From: Amphritea balenae
GTDB lineage: Bacteria; Pseudomonadota; Gammaproteobacteria; Pseudomonadales; Balneatricaceae
Length of the DNA: 64,000 nt
Reading direction: 5' to 3'
Assembly: GCF_003858655.1 (NCBI RefSeq)
Contig: NZ_RQXV01000008.1
Coordinates: forward strand, 186,001-250,000
Made by a program: the position numbers and the translations under genes. Of this stretch, positions 1 to 10,032 are shown one piece after another. The notes under the pieces were generated by a model. That model was not told the origin of the DNA. It saw only the letters and a list, made by a program, of their open reading frames with translations, and ran no database searches. How positions within the stretch are numbered: position 1 is the first letter of the stretch; every line of letters begins with the position of its first letter.

Positions 1-17
1 TGCTTCTTATTTCAGGC

Positions 18-45
18 AAAAAAAAAGCCAACCTTTCGGTTAGCT
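18..45 (-). terminator. Rho-independent terminator after tRNA-fMet
   Basis: On the minus strand an 8-bp stem (AGCTAACC / GGTTGGCT, one G-U pair) with a GAAA loop is followed by nine U residues. It starts 13 nt after the CCA end. Confidence 0.85.
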
Positions 46-58
46 TCATCTTTTACGT

Positions 59-135
<77 letters not shown>

Positions 136-142
136 TCAACGT

Positions 143-178
143 GGGACGCATAGTACTGATCACCCCATTGAATAGCAA
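143..178 (-). promoter_or_regulatory. Promoter of the initiator tRNA gene
   Basis: On the minus strand a -35 box TTGCTA (178-173) and a -10 box TACTAT (155-150) are separated by exactly 17 bp. They are followed by a GC-rich discriminator (GCGTCCC), as expected for a stable-RNA promoter under stringent (ppGpp/DksA) control. The predicted start lies about 8-10 bp before the tRNA 5' end. The boxes are seen directly; the regulation is inferred. Confidence 0.7.
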
Positions 179-268
179 GAAAAAATAATAGTTTTCAATT
201 AATTAATAACTATGGCTATTATATGAACAGACGCTATCTGACGCTTTAGCCGTAAATGGAGGGCCAGA

Positions 269-883
269 ATGACTCTTATCTATGTAATGGATCCAATGTG
301 TAGCTGGTGTTACGCCTTTCATCCCCATCTGCGGGACCTTATAAGCCGTCTGAAACCTGGTATTAAAGTACACTGCTACATGGGTGGACTGGCACCTGAT
401 AACGATCAGCCGATGCCTGAAGAGCTACAACAAGCCATTGCACAAACCTGGCGGCAAATCGAGCAACGCACCGATACACAATTTAATCATGACTTCTGGC
501 AAGAATGTCAGCCGCGACGTTCCACCTACCCTGCCTGCAGAGCTGTGATTAGTGCTGAATTAACTGCTACTGGCTGCGGCATGATGATGGCAGAAGCGAT
601 TCAACGCGCCTACTATCTTGAAGCCAGAAACCCTTCAGACCTTTCAACACTGACAGAATTAGCCCAGGAGATCGGGCTTGATAGTAAACGTTTCTCCGCA
701 CAGATGTTCAGTGAAAAAACAGCCCAGACACTTTTTGAGGACCTGGATTTCTGCCAACAGAACGGCATTCAGGGTTTCCCTTTTCTGGGCCTGAAGCTTC
801 AGGACGGACTGGAAGTAATATGCGCAGGCTATTGTGACAGAGACACGCTTCTGCAACGCTGCTCTACCTATGGAATTGTCTAA
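269..883 (+). CDS. DsbA-family (thioredoxin-fold) oxidoreductase
   Basis: A 204-aa protein of the DsbA-like thioredoxin family (the FrnE / 2-hydroxychromene isomerase-like branch). An active-site motif CSWC sits at residues 11-14, directly after the first beta strand. A GFPF segment near residue 170 supplies the cis-proline loop usual in this fold. There is no signal peptide or membrane segment, so it probably acts in the cytoplasm on disulfides or as a glutathione/thiol-dependent enzyme; its substrate is unknown. A strong Shine-Dalgarno sequence (GGAGGG) lies 5 nt before the ATG. It is transcribed alone, away from the tRNA, and ends at a bidirectional terminator. The family call is firm; the role is not. 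Confidence 0.85.
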   Translation: MTLIYVMDPMCSWCYAFHPHLRDLISRLKPGIKVHCYMGGLAPDNDQPMPEELQQAIAQTWRQIEQRTDTQFNHDFWQECQPRRSTYPACRAVISAELTATGCGMMMAEAIQRAYYLEARNPSDLSTLTELAQEIGLDSKRFSAQMFSEKTAQTLFEDLDFCQQNGIQGFPFLGLKLQDGLEVICAGYCDRDTLLQRCSTYGIV

Positions 884-918
884 GCAAAACTTTAGCTCTG
901 CTCTGATATAAAACCCAT

Positions 919-951
919 AAAAAAACGGGAGCTCTCGCTCCCGTTTTTTAT
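919..951. terminator. Bidirectional terminator
   Basis: An inverted repeat CGGGAGC-TCTC-GCTCCCG is flanked by A and T runs, so it works for the DsbA-like gene (plus) and the cold-shock gene (minus). Confidence 0.85.
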
Positions 952-963
952 GTCATCGAACAA

Positions 964-1407
964 TCAGGATGCACGAACAACTGAAACATCTTCAGCCTGC
1001 AGCCCTTTATCGCTATCTTTTACATTAAACCTAACACTCTGCCCTTCTGACAGGGAACGATGCCCACGACCGCGGATATTGCGAAAATGAACAAATACAT
1101 CATCGCCATTATCGCGGGTAATAAAACCAAAGCCCTTGGATACATTAAACCACTTTACCGTACCCTGCTCCCGGCCATCATTTTCATCAGCTTCTTCTTC
1201 ATCATCAAACGAAGATGCCGATGAAGATGACGATGACGACTGACCTGAGCCGGCAATAACACAGCTAATCAGTACAACAACAAACACAACGACTAAATCT
1301 AGAACCGGCAACTCGCCTTCACCTGTCAGTGATCCCTGAAACAAAAGGATCGCTGCTGTAGCAAGTGCACTGACAACAACACTACGTATCAGTTGATTAA
1401 CACTCAT
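964..1407 (-). CDS. Membrane-anchored cold-shock-domain protein
   Basis: A 147-aa protein with an unusual layout. Two predicted transmembrane helices (about residues 8-24 and 34-52) are followed by a run of serines (55-66), an acidic stretch (68-79), and a cold-shock domain (82-147). The domain carries both nucleic-acid binding motifs: RNP1 KGFGFI at 91-96 and RNP2 VFVHF at 104-108. Free Csp proteins are about 70 aa and soluble; here the domain should hang on the cytoplasmic side of the inner membrane through a flexible acidic linker. Similar DUF1294/CSD fusions exist, but there the membrane part follows the CSD, so this is a different order. Binding of RNA or single-stranded DNA is expected from the intact motifs; the role of tethering is unknown. 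Confidence 0.85.
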   Translation of the reverse strand: MSVNQLIRSVVVSALATAAILLFQGSLTGEGELPVLDLVVVFVVVLISCVIAGSGQSSSSSSSASSFDDEEEADENDGREQGTVKWFNVSKGFGFITRDNGDDVFVHFRNIRGRGHRSLSEGQSVRFNVKDSDKGLQAEDVSVVRAS

Positions 1408-1603
1408 ATGAATCTCTTATAATTAAATTAAGTTGAAAAAACAGACAAAGCTACTGCTAAGCAGAAACCCGACAGTTCTATATACCCACTTTCACTCAAT
1501 TATTCAACAGCTTAGCCACTTAAAGCGTGTAGCATTAGCATAATTGGGTATAATTGGGGCAAATTAGATCGCCGATTAGTATTCGGCATGGGAAAAGAGC
1601 GTT

Positions 1604-1813
1604 ATGAACCAGCAACAAAAAATTGATGATCTGGAGTCCAGAATTGCATTTCAGGAAGATGCAATTGATAAAATGAGCCAGGAGATGGCAACCCAGGGTG
1701 CCGAACTTGAACGGCTTAGCCAAATTGTGAAAATCTTAAATCAACAGATCAAACAAGTGGCACCAGAAAATATCAATGCCCCTGAAGATGAAGCCCCTCC
1801 ACCCCACTATTAA
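1604..1813 (+). CDS. slyX: SlyX family protein
   Basis: A 69-aa protein that is almost entirely a heptad-type coiled coil (residues 3-50), ending in the proline-rich PPPHY tail characteristic of SlyX. SlyX is a small conserved proteobacterial protein named from its position next to slyD; its function is not known. The TATAAT at 1549-1554 could be the -10 box, though no good -35 box is visible. It is followed 39 bp later by plsB on the same strand, and the two may be co-transcribed. Confidence 0.88.
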   Translation: MNQQQKIDDLESRIAFQEDAIDKMSQEMATQGAELERLSQIVKILNQQIKQVAPENINAPEDEAPPPHY

Positions 1814-1852
1814 GCCACACCAATTACTCGTACTTTAAAAAAGGGTTTAGCC

Positions 1853-4249
1853 ATGTCTCTAAGGAGCAGAGTCAAAGAATACAGCTATAAGTTATTCTAT
1901 AAGCCCTACTACAAAATTATGTCCCGGTTACTGATCAAAAAAAGAGTTATTGATCACAACCGCGACAGCCCGGTTCCAGGGCAGCCAGTTTATATTATTG
2001 AAGCCGATAGAGCCTCGCACTACCAGCTAATCAACAACAGTCCTGATATCAGCCATACCCCAGGCCCGGTTTTCAGCCTTCAACAACCTGAACAATTTCA
2101 CCAACACCTCTGCGACCTGATCCACGCACAGCAGGATAATCCTCTATTGGACTACCACCTCATTCCGGTAGGTATCTACCATGGACAGATGCCGCGCAGG
2201 GAAAACAACTGGATTCGCTTATTGTTCAGCGAAAACTGGCTTAAAAACTCGCCCTTTAACCACGCTATGCAACTACTGGTTAATGGCCGACAGACACTGG
2301 TCCGGTTTAGTCCTCCGCTCAGGCTGAAACCTTTACTCGACAATTCCCTGACTGCTCCTACGCAAGCAGATAAAACAACACAAATCCTACAGAGTTATTT
2401 TCATAGCTCTCGAAAGGCCATGCTGGGGCCGGACCTCTCCCACCGTCGCACGTTACTAGAAGAAGTCCTTGGGTCAGTAGAGATAAGAAAGGCAATAAAG
2501 GAACAAGCCTTACTCACTGGAGAATCGGAGCAACACTTAGAACAACAGTGCCGTAATAACCTTAATCGGATCGCCGCAAACTTCAGTCCTGTCACCGCAC
2601 GGATGTTCCATCGCGTTTTAAAAATGGTATGGCGCCGGCTTTATAACAATATTCGTGTCATCAATGCAGAAGCCCTGCAGCAAAAAAACCTGCACCAGCA
2701 ATTGGTTTATTTACCCTGTCACCGAAGCCATCTGGACTACCTGCTACTTTCCTATATGTTGTTTGAACATGGCATGATGCTGCCTCATATTGCTGCCGGT
2801 GAGAATCTGAACATTCCTATCATAGGCCCTTTGCTGCGAAAAGGCGGGGCTATTTTCATGCGCCGCAGTTTTCAGAATGACCCACTCTATGCCAAATCAT
2901 TTAAGGCATACATGCAGATAATGTCTGAGAAAGGCAGTTCATTAGAGTACTTTATCGAAGGCGGCCGCAGCAGAACAGGGCGCTTACTGCCCCCTAAAAC
3001 CGGTCTGTTAAGCATGACCATCGAGAACTACCTGAAAAACCCTGAACAACAGATCAGTCTGGTTCCGGTATGGATCAGCTATGACAGGTTGGTTGAAAGT
3101 AATAGCTATCAACAAGAACTGGCCGGAGAACATAAACGCAAAGAATCGCTAGGCTCTTTGTTTTCCTCCTGGCATATCTTGCGGGAAAAGTATGGCGAAG
3201 CCAGCCTTGCATTTGGTGAGCCCATCCCACTCACAGGAGCGAACTTAAATAGATTCGCTGACCAGAACCATACAGGGGTAAAAGAGCAAACAATAAATCT
3301 TGCCGATGAACCGTCAAAAGCACAGTCAAAAGCGGTAACAACCGCTTTGGCGCATAAAGTGATGCAAGGAATTAACCAGGCTTGTATCGTTAACAGTTCA
3401 GCGGTTATAGCCACGGCACTACTTGCACGGCCGAATGAGATTCACAACCACAAAGGCCTTAATCGTCAGTTGGTGACGTTAGCAAAACTCTTACCTTCGC
3501 TACCTACCCCCCCGCTGGCAATGCCCTCGTCAGAACCGTCAGAATGGCTGGATCATTGTGTCAAAATAGGCATTCTGGATGAGCCTTCCGGCGATCTCAT
3601 CTCTATTACGGCACGCCAGCATGGCGAGCTGGCGATGTATCGAAACAATATTCAGCACTTACTGATCATACCCGGCATGATTATCCTGTTAATTCAGCGC
3701 CTCTCTTCGCCTATGACGTTGTCTGTCAGCAGGCTTGTAGCCCTGCTCTACCCCTTCCTTAAAGGGGAACTATTCCTATCCTGGTCAATCGAGCAGATTA
3801 ACGACCTGGTCAAGCAAAACCTGATTCAATTACAACAAAACAAACTTATCACTAAACAGGGAACCCGCTGGGCTTTAGCAGAAAACGAAACCTGCTTTAC
3901 CCTTATTCGCACCACCGAACCCACATTACTGCGTTACTATATCTGTCTGGCGATACTGAATCGCTATCACACGATGTCCAAGAGCGATCTGCTGGAAAGC
4001 TGCCTGAATCTTGCCGAGCAGAGTCATTCATTGTTTGGTTTTAGCTCAAAGGAATACGCAGACAAAAAGGTATTTACCACCTTTATCGAGTTGCAATGCC
4101 AGCTCGGAATGTTCAAACAGCAGGAAGACCAGATCAGCTTTAACGGTCGGGGTAATATTGATTCATTACTAAAGCAGGCCAGCAAGATATTACAGCCGCC
4201 GTTAGTTGAGTTTATTGGTGAGAAGCTAGCCCGCGACCAGACTTTTTAA
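1853..4249 (+). CDS. plsB: Glycerol-3-phosphate 1-O-acyltransferase
   Basis: A 798-aa PlsB, close to the 807 aa of the E. coli enzyme. It transfers an acyl chain from acyl-CoA or acyl-ACP to sn-glycerol-3-phosphate, the first step of phospholipid synthesis at the inner membrane. The catalytic HX4D motif is HRSHLD at 290-295. The glycerol-phosphate binding block [11 protein letters not shown] lies near residue 370, and the PVWISYDR block follows. The last 24 bases overlap the 3' end of rsmJ on the opposite strand, so no terminator fits between them. Confidence 0.96.
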   Translation: MSLRSRVKEYSYKLFYKPYYKIMSRLLIKKRVIDHNRDSPVPGQPVYIIEADRASHYQLINNSPDISHTPGPVFSLQQPEQFHQHLCDLIHAQQDNPLLDYHLIPVGIYHGQMPRRENNWIRLLFSENWLKNSPFNHAMQLLVNGRQTLVRFSPPLRLKPLLDNSLTAPTQADKTTQILQSYFHSSRKAMLGPDLSHRRTLLEEVLGSVEIRKAIKEQALLTGESEQHLEQQCRNNLNRIAANFSPVTARMFHRVLKMVWRRLYNNIRVINAEALQQKNLHQQLVYLPCHRSHLDYLLLSYMLFEHGMMLPHIAAGENLNIPIIGPLLRKGGAIFMRRSFQNDPLYAKSFKAYMQIMSEKGSSLEYFIEGGRSRTGRLLPPKTGLLSMTIENYLKNPEQQISLVPVWISYDRLVESNSYQQELAGEHKRKESLGSLFSSWHILREKYGEASLAFGEPIPLTGANLNRFADQNHTGVKEQTINLADEPSKAQSKAVTTALAHKVMQGINQACIVNSSAVIATALLARPNEIHNHKGLNRQLVTLAKLLPSLPTPPLAMPSSEPSEWLDHCVKIGILDEPSGDLISITARQHGELAMYRNNIQHLLIIPGMIILLIQRLSSPMTLSVSRLVALLYPFLKGELFLSWSIEQINDLVKQNLIQLQQNKLITKQGTRWALAENETCFTLIRTTEPTLLRYYICLAILNRYHTMSKSDLLESCLNLAEQSHSLFGFSSKEYADKKVFTTFIELQCQLGMFKQQEDQISFNGRGNIDSLLKQASKILQPPLVEFIGEKLARDQTF

Positions 4250-5026
4250 AGGATAGATATCGTAACGACTGGACTTCCCACTCAACTGATACCCTGGTTC
4301 AGCACCATGGATAACAGGTGCTTTGCGGGGCCGTTTTACCACAACACGGTACTCAGCTGCGGCCAGAGCAGCGTCTAATAACGCTTCGGCATCGCTATCA
4401 TCGCCGACAACATCCCGAAACACACGCATCTCTTTCTTAACCATGGCCGATTTATCGGTATGGGGAAACATAGGGTCTACATAGACGACCTGAGGCCGCT
4501 GATCAGAGCCCGTCACAGATTGCAGCCAGGTAATGCTATCCGCATTAAGCAGTTGCATGCGCGCCGCAATATCAGCCACTTCGGCATCTGCTTTAGCCAG
4601 TTGCAGGCCACTTTCCAACAGTGCATGAATAATAGGTGAGCGCTCAACCATCTGTACTTCGCAACCCAAAGTAGCCAGGACAAAGCTATCCCGGCCTAAT
4701 CCGGCAGTAACATCAGCAACAACAGGACGAATCGAGCCTTTAACACCAACAGCTTTAGCAATCATTTGACCTTTACCGCCACCAAACTTACGCCGATGGG
4801 CTACTGCACCTGACACAAAATCAGCCTGCACCGGCCCCGGTGCTTTTTTGCCGGTCTGCTGTAATCGTCGACTACCCTCTTCACAGATCAGTAATTGATT
4901 ATAGGACTCATCCCGCAGATCAAATTGCTCTAACAATGGTAGTTTAAGTCGGACAGACAATGCCAAGGCATCTGTACGCCCGGCATCACCAATAAAACAA
5001 ACAGCTATATTCGATGAATCATTCAT
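4226..5026 (-). CDS. rsmJ: 16S rRNA (guanine(1516)-N(2))-methyltransferase
   Basis: A 266-aa class I SAM-dependent methyltransferase matching RsmJ (YhiQ), which methylates G1516 of 16S rRNA. Conserved blocks are [11 protein letters not shown] (76-86), the SAM-binding [10 protein letters not shown] (106-115), and the catalytic region VYVDPMFPH (181-189). It is the last gene of a minus-strand run, 57 bp after uppP, and overlaps the end of plsB by 24 bases tail to tail. Confidence 0.94.
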   Translation of the reverse strand: MNDSSNIAVCFIGDAGRTDALALSVRLKLPLLEQFDLRDESYNQLLICEEGSRRLQQTGKKAPGPVQADFVSGAVAHRRKFGGGKGQMIAKAVGVKGSIRPVVADVTAGLGRDSFVLATLGCEVQMVERSPIIHALLESGLQLAKADAEVADIAARMQLLNADSITWLQSVTGSDQRPQVVYVDPMFPHTDKSAMVKKEMRVFRDVVGDDSDAEALLDAALAAAEYRVVVKRPRKAPVIHGAEPGYQLSGKSSRYDIYPLKSLVAG

Positions 5027-5050
5027 CCGAAATCAAACCCATATAAAATT

Positions 5051-5090
5051 ATGACTTACAAACTATGACTTATAAATAATGACTTATGCC
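5051..5090. repeat. Three-copy 14-bp tandem repeat at the uppP stop
   Basis: Three consecutive copies of a unit close to ATGACTTATAAATA start at 5051, 5065 and 5079; the third is truncated. The uppP stop codon (5084-5086, minus strand) lies inside the third copy. Confidence 0.75.
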
Positions 5091-5887
5091 ATAAAATATA
5101 CTGCCAATAAAACAAAGCCCAGCAACATACGGTAGATAACAAATGGCAACATGCCAATTTTATCCAGCCATTTCAAAAACAGATGAATACATGAGTACGC
5201 ACTGAGGGCTGCAACTAATGAACCGGCAATCACCATCGTCCACTGATCAGCCGTGCCGGTTTCAGCCAGATCCAGTCCTTTTAACAAACCCGCGCCAAGA
5301 ATAACCGGGATAGACATCAGAAAAGAGAACCGTGCAGCAGCCTGACGTTGAAGGCCGAGCATAAGGCCAGCTGTAATAGTAATACCGGAACGCGATGTAC
5401 CAGGAATCAGCGCCACCGCCTGAGCAAAACCTATAAACAGAGCGTCCTTCAGGGTTATTTCTTCCAACACCCGCCGCTCAGTTCGGCTAACATCCGCCCA
5501 CCATAACAGCGCACCGAATATCAGTGTTGTGCCAGCAATAACCAGTATGCTACGACCATATAGATCTATGACAGAACCGAGTGTACAACCCGCTATCAAC
5601 GCCGGCACTGTTGCCCAGATAACGAACCAGGCCAGCCTGGAATCAGTACTTTTCCCTTTACCTGAAACACTACCAAACCATGCCACTAACATACGCCAGA
5701 TATCCTGACGAAAATAGATTATTACCGCGGCCAGTGAGCCTATATGAACACCGACATCAAACGCTAATCCCTGATCCGCCCAACCCAGAACCTGAGAAGG
5801 AAGGATAAGATGTGCTGAGCTGGAGATAGGTAAAAACTCCGTCAAGCCCTGCAATAACGCCAAAAATACTACCTGAAACCAATCCAT
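5084..5887 (-). CDS. uppP: Undecaprenyl-diphosphatase
   Basis: A 267-aa polytopic membrane protein of the UppP/BacA family. It removes a phosphate from undecaprenyl diphosphate so the lipid carrier can be reused for peptidoglycan and other envelope polymers; overproduction gives bacitracin resistance in E. coli. Both signature motifs are present: the glutamate-rich QGLTEFLPISSSAHL (13-27) and PGTSRSGIT (162-170), which form the periplasmic active site. About eight hydrophobic segments are visible, as in the family. It lies between tsaB and rsmJ on the same strand with short gaps. Confidence 0.95.
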   Translation of the reverse strand: MDWFQVVFLALLQGLTEFLPISSSAHLILPSQVLGWADQGLAFDVGVHIGSLAAVIIYFRQDIWRMLVAWFGSVSGKGKSTDSRLAWFVIWATVPALIAGCTLGSVIDLYGRSILVIAGTTLIFGALLWWADVSRTERRVLEEITLKDALFIGFAQAVALIPGTSRSGITITAGLMLGLQRQAAARFSFLMSIPVILGAGLLKGLDLAETGTADQWTMVIAGSLVAALSAYSCIHLFLKWLDKIGMLPFVIYRMLLGFVLLAVYFMA

Positions 5888-5935
5888 GTCTGTTATATCT
5901 CCGTTAACAATCAGACCTTGCCATTAAGAACGAAT

Positions 5936-6637
5936 CTACTGTCCCTTCTTCTTTTGTTCACTTATCTTTTTCCAGGATATTTCATCGCGCAGATATACCG
6001 GCTGAGCCAGCTCTGCTGAAACCCAGTCCTTACGTGCATAAGCATCGACTGCCAGCTCAGCAATGGCTGCAGCTGAAGGATAGATATCCAGCACCGGATC
6101 AGATACAACCTGCTGCACTTCTGCAGGCATATCATCCAGATACAACCAGCCTTTACCTGCTGCAAACCAACGTTCAGCTGATGGCAGAGACATTGCAGAG
6201 GGTGCGACGACAAGTTCCGGCATCATCGCTTTTGGCAACCCCTTATCTAACTGGTAAGCACAGCAATAAAGCTCATTCATTCGGGCATCCAGTGTACTGG
6301 CAACATAATCAACATTGTGATCACGCATTGCCTGCAAGGCGATCGCAGCCAGAGTGGATGTAGGTAAAACCGGCAAGTCTGCAGCAAATGCCAGCCCCTG
6401 AGCTGCGCCAGTCGCAATACGAATACCGGCAAAAGACCCCGGCCCGCGACCAAATGCGATAGCATCAAGCTGACTCACTTTCAGTCCCGCCCCAGCCAGG
6501 ATCTGCTCCACCATAGGCAGTAACTGTTTGGTGTGCTGACGGGGAATAATTCGGAAATCTTCCTGTATCTCACCATCAACTGAGATAGCGACAGAACAGG
6601 CGTCAGTGGATGTATCCAGTGCTAAAATCTTGGCCAT
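5936..6637 (-). CDS. tsaB: tRNA threonylcarbamoyladenosine biosynthesis protein TsaB
   Basis: A 233-aa protein of the TsaB/YeaZ family, a non-catalytic ASKHA-fold partner that binds TsaD and TsaE to make t6A37 in ANN-decoding tRNAs. The N-terminal LALDTSTDACSVAI phosphate-loop-like strand pair and GRGPGSFAGIRI (63-74) are diagnostic. The start fits the family N-terminus. It sits in the minus-strand run between ubiX and uppP, 94 bp after ubiX and 48 bp before uppP. Confidence 0.94.
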   Translation of the reverse strand: MAKILALDTSTDACSVAISVDGEIQEDFRIIPRQHTKQLLPMVEQILAGAGLKVSQLDAIAFGRGPGSFAGIRIATGAAQGLAFAADLPVLPTSTLAAIALQAMRDHNVDYVASTLDARMNELYCCAYQLDKGLPKAMMPELVVAPSAMSLPSAERWFAAGKGWLYLDDMPAEVQQVVSDPVLDIYPSAAAIAELAVDAYARKDWVSAELAQPVYLRDEISWKKISEQKKKGQ

Positions 6638-6731
6638 TATTGATCTACTATTTTGGTCTGCTAACCAGCTCTTTAAAAAGGAGTCTGTGCTTGAAGTATG
6701 AGCTGTAAGGCGTGCATTTTAATCGCTACGC

Positions 6732-7358
6732 TCAGGAAAGGCTATCCTCACCCCAACGCGGTAATAACTGCTGCTCTATCTGTAACTGATTCAGAATGCG
6801 AGCCACCACGAAATCGATCATATCTTCTATCGATTCGGGCCGGTTATAAAAGCCCGGGCTGGCAGGAATCATCACAGATCCCATACGCGTCAGCTTTAAC
6901 ATATGTTCCAGATGAATCTCTGAATAAGGCGCTTCACGAGGTACCAGAATCAATTGTCGCCGTTCTTTCAACGCGACATCGGCTGCCCGTTCAATCAAAT
7001 TATTACTGGCACCAACAGCGATCGCAGATAAAGTACTGGTTGAACAAGGGCAAACCACCATTTTCGACGGCGCACCTGAACCTGATGCAACCGGCGCCAT
7101 CCATTGTTCGCGACCAAACACCCTGACCTGTCCCGAAGCGGCATTGAAACGCTGGCTAAGATACAACTCCTGCTCTTTTGCCGTGCCCGGCAATTGCTCG
7201 TCGGTCTCAGTGGCAATCACCACCCGAGCGGCCTTCGAGATCATTACCAATATCTGACAGTTTGCAGCGACCAGACACTCCAGTAAACGCAGACCATATT
7301 GCGCACCAGAAGCACCGGTTATGGCCAGGGTAATCCGATCATGAAAGGGTTTTGTCAC
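6732..7358 (-). CDS. ubiX: Flavin prenyltransferase UbiX
   Basis: UbiX attaches a dimethylallyl group to FMN to make the prenyl-FMN cofactor of the UbiD decarboxylase in ubiquinone synthesis. The FMN-binding GASGAQYG (15-22), the PCSTSTLSAIAVGASNNL segment and the PREAPYSEIHL segment are all family hallmarks. An open frame extends upstream to 7433 inside mpl, but the GTG at 7358 is preceded at 8 nt by GGAGG and gives a 208-aa protein, the size of the Pseudomonas enzyme. This start lies 4 nt after the mpl stop, so the two are translationally close. Confidence 0.93.
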   Translation of the reverse strand: MTKPFHDRITLAITGASGAQYGLRLLECLVAANCQILVMISKAARVVIATETDEQLPGTAKEQELYLSQRFNAASGQVRVFGREQWMAPVASGSGAPSKMVVCPCSTSTLSAIAVGASNNLIERAADVALKERRQLILVPREAPYSEIHLEHMLKLTRMGSVMIPASPGFYNRPESIEDMIDFVVARILNQLQIEQQLLPRWGEDSLS

Positions 7359-7362
7359 ACTT

Positions 7363-8787
7363 TTATCCTCCATTAGCATATTTGCTCTGTAACGCCTGGA
7401 CCATTCGGGTATGAATTCCCCCGAAGCCACCATTACTCATTATTACAATGTGACTACCGGGCTCGGCCTCGCTACATACTTCACTGATAATCTGTTCAGT
7501 ATCGGTAGCCAAAACCGCCGGAACATTACTGGCACTGATAACATCGTCTAGCGACCAGTCCAGTCCTTCAGGCTGATACCAGTAAACTTTATCCGCCTGG
7601 GTTGCCGACGCTGCCAACTGCTGCCGATGCATACCCATACGCATAGTATTAGAACGCGGCTCGATTATTGCGATAACAGGGGCATCACCAACCTGCGCCC
7701 GCACACCCTGCAGTGTAGTTTCAATTGCAGTAGGGTGATGAGCGAAATCATCGTAGACTTTGATAGATTCAATTTCACCGATCAACTCCATGCGTCGCTT
7801 AACACCACCAAAGTTAGACAGCGCCTCAATGCCATGCTCTATCTGAACCCCAACATGACGTGCCGCGATCAACGCCATCAAACCATTATTCACACTATGC
7901 CGACCTGTCATACCCCATGACACAACACCTGCAGCTTCACCCTCATGCAGCACTTCGAAACGACTACCATCTGCATTTAACAAACGGGCCTGCCACTGCA
8001 CACCATCAACTATGACATTTATATCTTTTTCAGAAATAGAGGCCCGCACAACCGGCGTCCAACATCCCTGCTCCAGCACCTGTTCTAAAGAGGGCTCTTC
8101 AGCGGGCAAAATCACCTGACCATTTGCCGGCACTATACGCACTAAATGATGAAATTGACGCTGAATCGCAGCCAGATCATCAAAGATGTCAGCATGATCA
8201 AACTCAAGGTTATTCAGAATAACGGTACGCGGCCGGTAATGAACAAATTTTGAGCGCTTATCAAAAAACGCTGTGTCATACTCGTCCGCCTCTATGACAA
8301 AGAAAGGACTACCACCTACTCTAGCAGAGCGATCAAAGTTCTTTGGCACGCCTCCAATCAAAAAACCCGGCTCCATTTTGGCATACTCTAACAACCAGGC
8401 CAGCATTGTCGCTGTTGTGGTCTTGCCATGGGTTCCGGCGACAGCCAACACCCATTTATCCTGTAGCAGATGTTCCGACAACCATTGCGGTCCGGAGGTA
8501 TAACGCAATCCCTGCTCCAGCATATATTCAACACAAGGATTACCCCGGGTCATCGCATTACCAACGATGATAATATCCGGCGCTGGTTTAAGCTGGGACG
8601 GATCAAACCCTTCAATCAGCTCTATACCCTGAGCTTCTAGCTGCGTACTCATCGGTGGATAAACGTTAGCATCCGATCCGGTTACCTGATGACCCAGCTC
8701 TTTTGCCAAGACGGCAAGACTGCCCATAAAAGTGCCGCAGATTCCCAGAATATGTACATGCACAGCCAGTGTCTCCTGATTTACCAC
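7363..8787 (-). CDS. mpl: UDP-MurNAc:L-alanyl-gamma-D-glutamyl-mDAP ligase
   Basis: A 474-aa Mur ligase of the Mpl type, which reattaches the recycled tripeptide L-Ala-D-Glu-mDAP to UDP-MurNAc. The order is the N-terminal Rossmann-like domain (VHILGICGTFMGSLAVLA, 11-28), the ATP loop GTHGKTTT (118-125), IEADEYDTAFFDKRSKF (165-181) and the C-terminal ligase domain with DDFAHHPTAI. The full length and the block VTGSDANVYPPMST separate it from MurC. It heads the minus-strand run that continues into ubiX. Confidence 0.95.
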   Translation of the reverse strand: MVNQETLAVHVHILGICGTFMGSLAVLAKELGHQVTGSDANVYPPMSTQLEAQGIELIEGFDPSQLKPAPDIIIVGNAMTRGNPCVEYMLEQGLRYTSGPQWLSEHLLQDKWVLAVAGTHGKTTTATMLAWLLEYAKMEPGFLIGGVPKNFDRSARVGGSPFFVIEADEYDTAFFDKRSKFVHYRPRTVILNNLEFDHADIFDDLAAIQRQFHHLVRIVPANGQVILPAEEPSLEQVLEQGCWTPVVRASISEKDINVIVDGVQWQARLLNADGSRFEVLHEGEAAGVVSWGMTGRHSVNNGLMALIAARHVGVQIEHGIEALSNFGGVKRRMELIGEIESIKVYDDFAHHPTAIETTLQGVRAQVGDAPVIAIIEPRSNTMRMGMHRQQLAASATQADKVYWYQPEGLDWSLDDVISASNVPAVLATDTEQIISEVCSEAEPGSHIVIMSNGGFGGIHTRMVQALQSKYANGG

Positions 8788-9001
8788 TATGATTTCAATG
8801 GCGCTATGATAACAGCTTACTCAACATAAACAGTCGAGTTTCTTAGAGCATTGCTACAGCAAGCGCGTGCTACTTAACGGATCATTACAAAAATCATCTG
8901 TTTTTGAGTCTTTTTAGCCCCAAAAGCTGTGTAATTCCCAACCAATTCAGCGTAAAATTGCCACAACTTTTCCAGTCACCAAACCTATAGGTTTACGGCA
9001 C

Positions 9002-9973
9002 ATGTTACTGCTAAACCAGCATCTGAAACATAACGATACTTCCGATGAACTGATCGAACTGATCGACAGTCTGATGCTCTCTTGTAAAGAGATCGCTATT
9101 AAACTGCGTGAAGGCGCCCTCGCTGGCGTATTAGGCACTTCTGAAGGAGTCAATGTTCAGGGCGAAACCCAGAAGAAACTGGACATCATCTCTAACGATA
9201 TCCTTAAAGCAGTACTACTGGATAACCCTACCGTTGCCGGCGTCGCCTCTGAAGAGGAAGACCACCCGGTTCCAGGCAACCCTGATGGCAAATATCTGGT
9301 CACTTTTGACCCGCTGGACGGCTCATCTAATATCGATGTAAACGTATCTGTAGGAACTATTTTCTCTATCCTCGAGTGCCCTGAAGGCGTGAGCGGCGGA
9401 GACGATAGTGCGTTTATGCAGAGCGGCCGCAAACAGGTTGCTGCAGGTTATGTTCTGTATGGACCTTGCGCTGTATTAGTGATGACCACAGGTCAGGGCG
9501 TTAATATGTATACCCTGAGTCACGGTGGTGACTTCATCCTTACTGAAGAGGCGGTAAAGATCCCTGAACAGACTCAGGAATTCGGCATCAACATGTCGAA
9601 TCAGCGTTTCTGGGAGCCGGAGATGCAGAGCTACGTTAACGATCTGCTGCAAGGCGAAGAAGGCCCTCTGGGCAAACGCTACAACATGCGTTGGGTCGCT
9701 TCCATGGTTGCCGAAGTACACCGTATTCTGACCCGCGGCGGTATATTTATGTATCCATGGGATAAACGTGATCCGGCTAAACCGGGTAAGCTACGCCTGA
9801 TGTATGAAGGCAACCCTATGAGCTTCCTGATCGAACAGGCCGGCGGCTTAAGTACCACTTGTTACGATGACATCATGGACATTCAGCCTGAGAAGATTCA
9901 TCAGCGGGTTGCTGTTGGCCTTGGCTCTAAAGCTGAAGTTGAAACCATGCTTAAGTACCACGTCAAAGACTAA
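9002..9973 (+). CDS. fbp: Class 1 fructose-1,6-bisphosphatase
   Basis: A 323-aa class I FBPase that hydrolyses fructose-1,6-bisphosphate in gluconeogenesis. The metal-binding acidic residues are seen in ASEEED (82-87) and [11 protein letters not shown] (102-112). [16 protein letters not shown] and [13 protein letters not shown] form the sugar-phosphate site. The N-terminus is about 10 residues shorter than in Pseudomonas Fbp; no better in-frame start exists upstream, so the ATG at 9002 (TAGG about 9 nt before it) is kept. It is a single gene, ended by its own terminator. Confidence 0.94.
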   Translation: MLLLNQHLKHNDTSDELIELIDSLMLSCKEIAIKLREGALAGVLGTSEGVNVQGETQKKLDIISNDILKAVLLDNPTVAGVASEEEDHPVPGNPDGKYLVTFDPLDGSSNIDVNVSVGTIFSILECPEGVSGGDDSAFMQSGRKQVAAGYVLYGPCAVLVMTTGQGVNMYTLSHGGDFILTEEAVKIPEQTQEFGINMSNQRFWEPEMQSYVNDLLQGEEGPLGKRYNMRWVASMVAEVHRILTRGGIFMYPWDKRDPAKPGKLRLMYEGNPMSFLIEQAGGLSTTCYDDIMDIQPEKIHQRVAVGLGSKAEVETMLKYHVKD

Positions 9974-9984
9974 CCCAATTACAT

Positions 9985-10025
9985 ACTGAATACGCTTTAT
10001 GCTCTTTAAGTCGTATTCAGTTTTT
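9985..10025 (+). terminator. Terminator after fbp
   Basis: A perfect 10-bp stem (ACTGAATACG / CGTATTCAGT) with a 17-nt loop is followed by TTTT. It is 11 bp after the fbp stop. Confidence 0.7.
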
Positions 10026-10032
10026 AACCTCT

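Noticed and set aside
6034-6363. A plus-strand frame opposite tsaB
   Set aside because: It is antisense to a conserved gene and shows no protein features.
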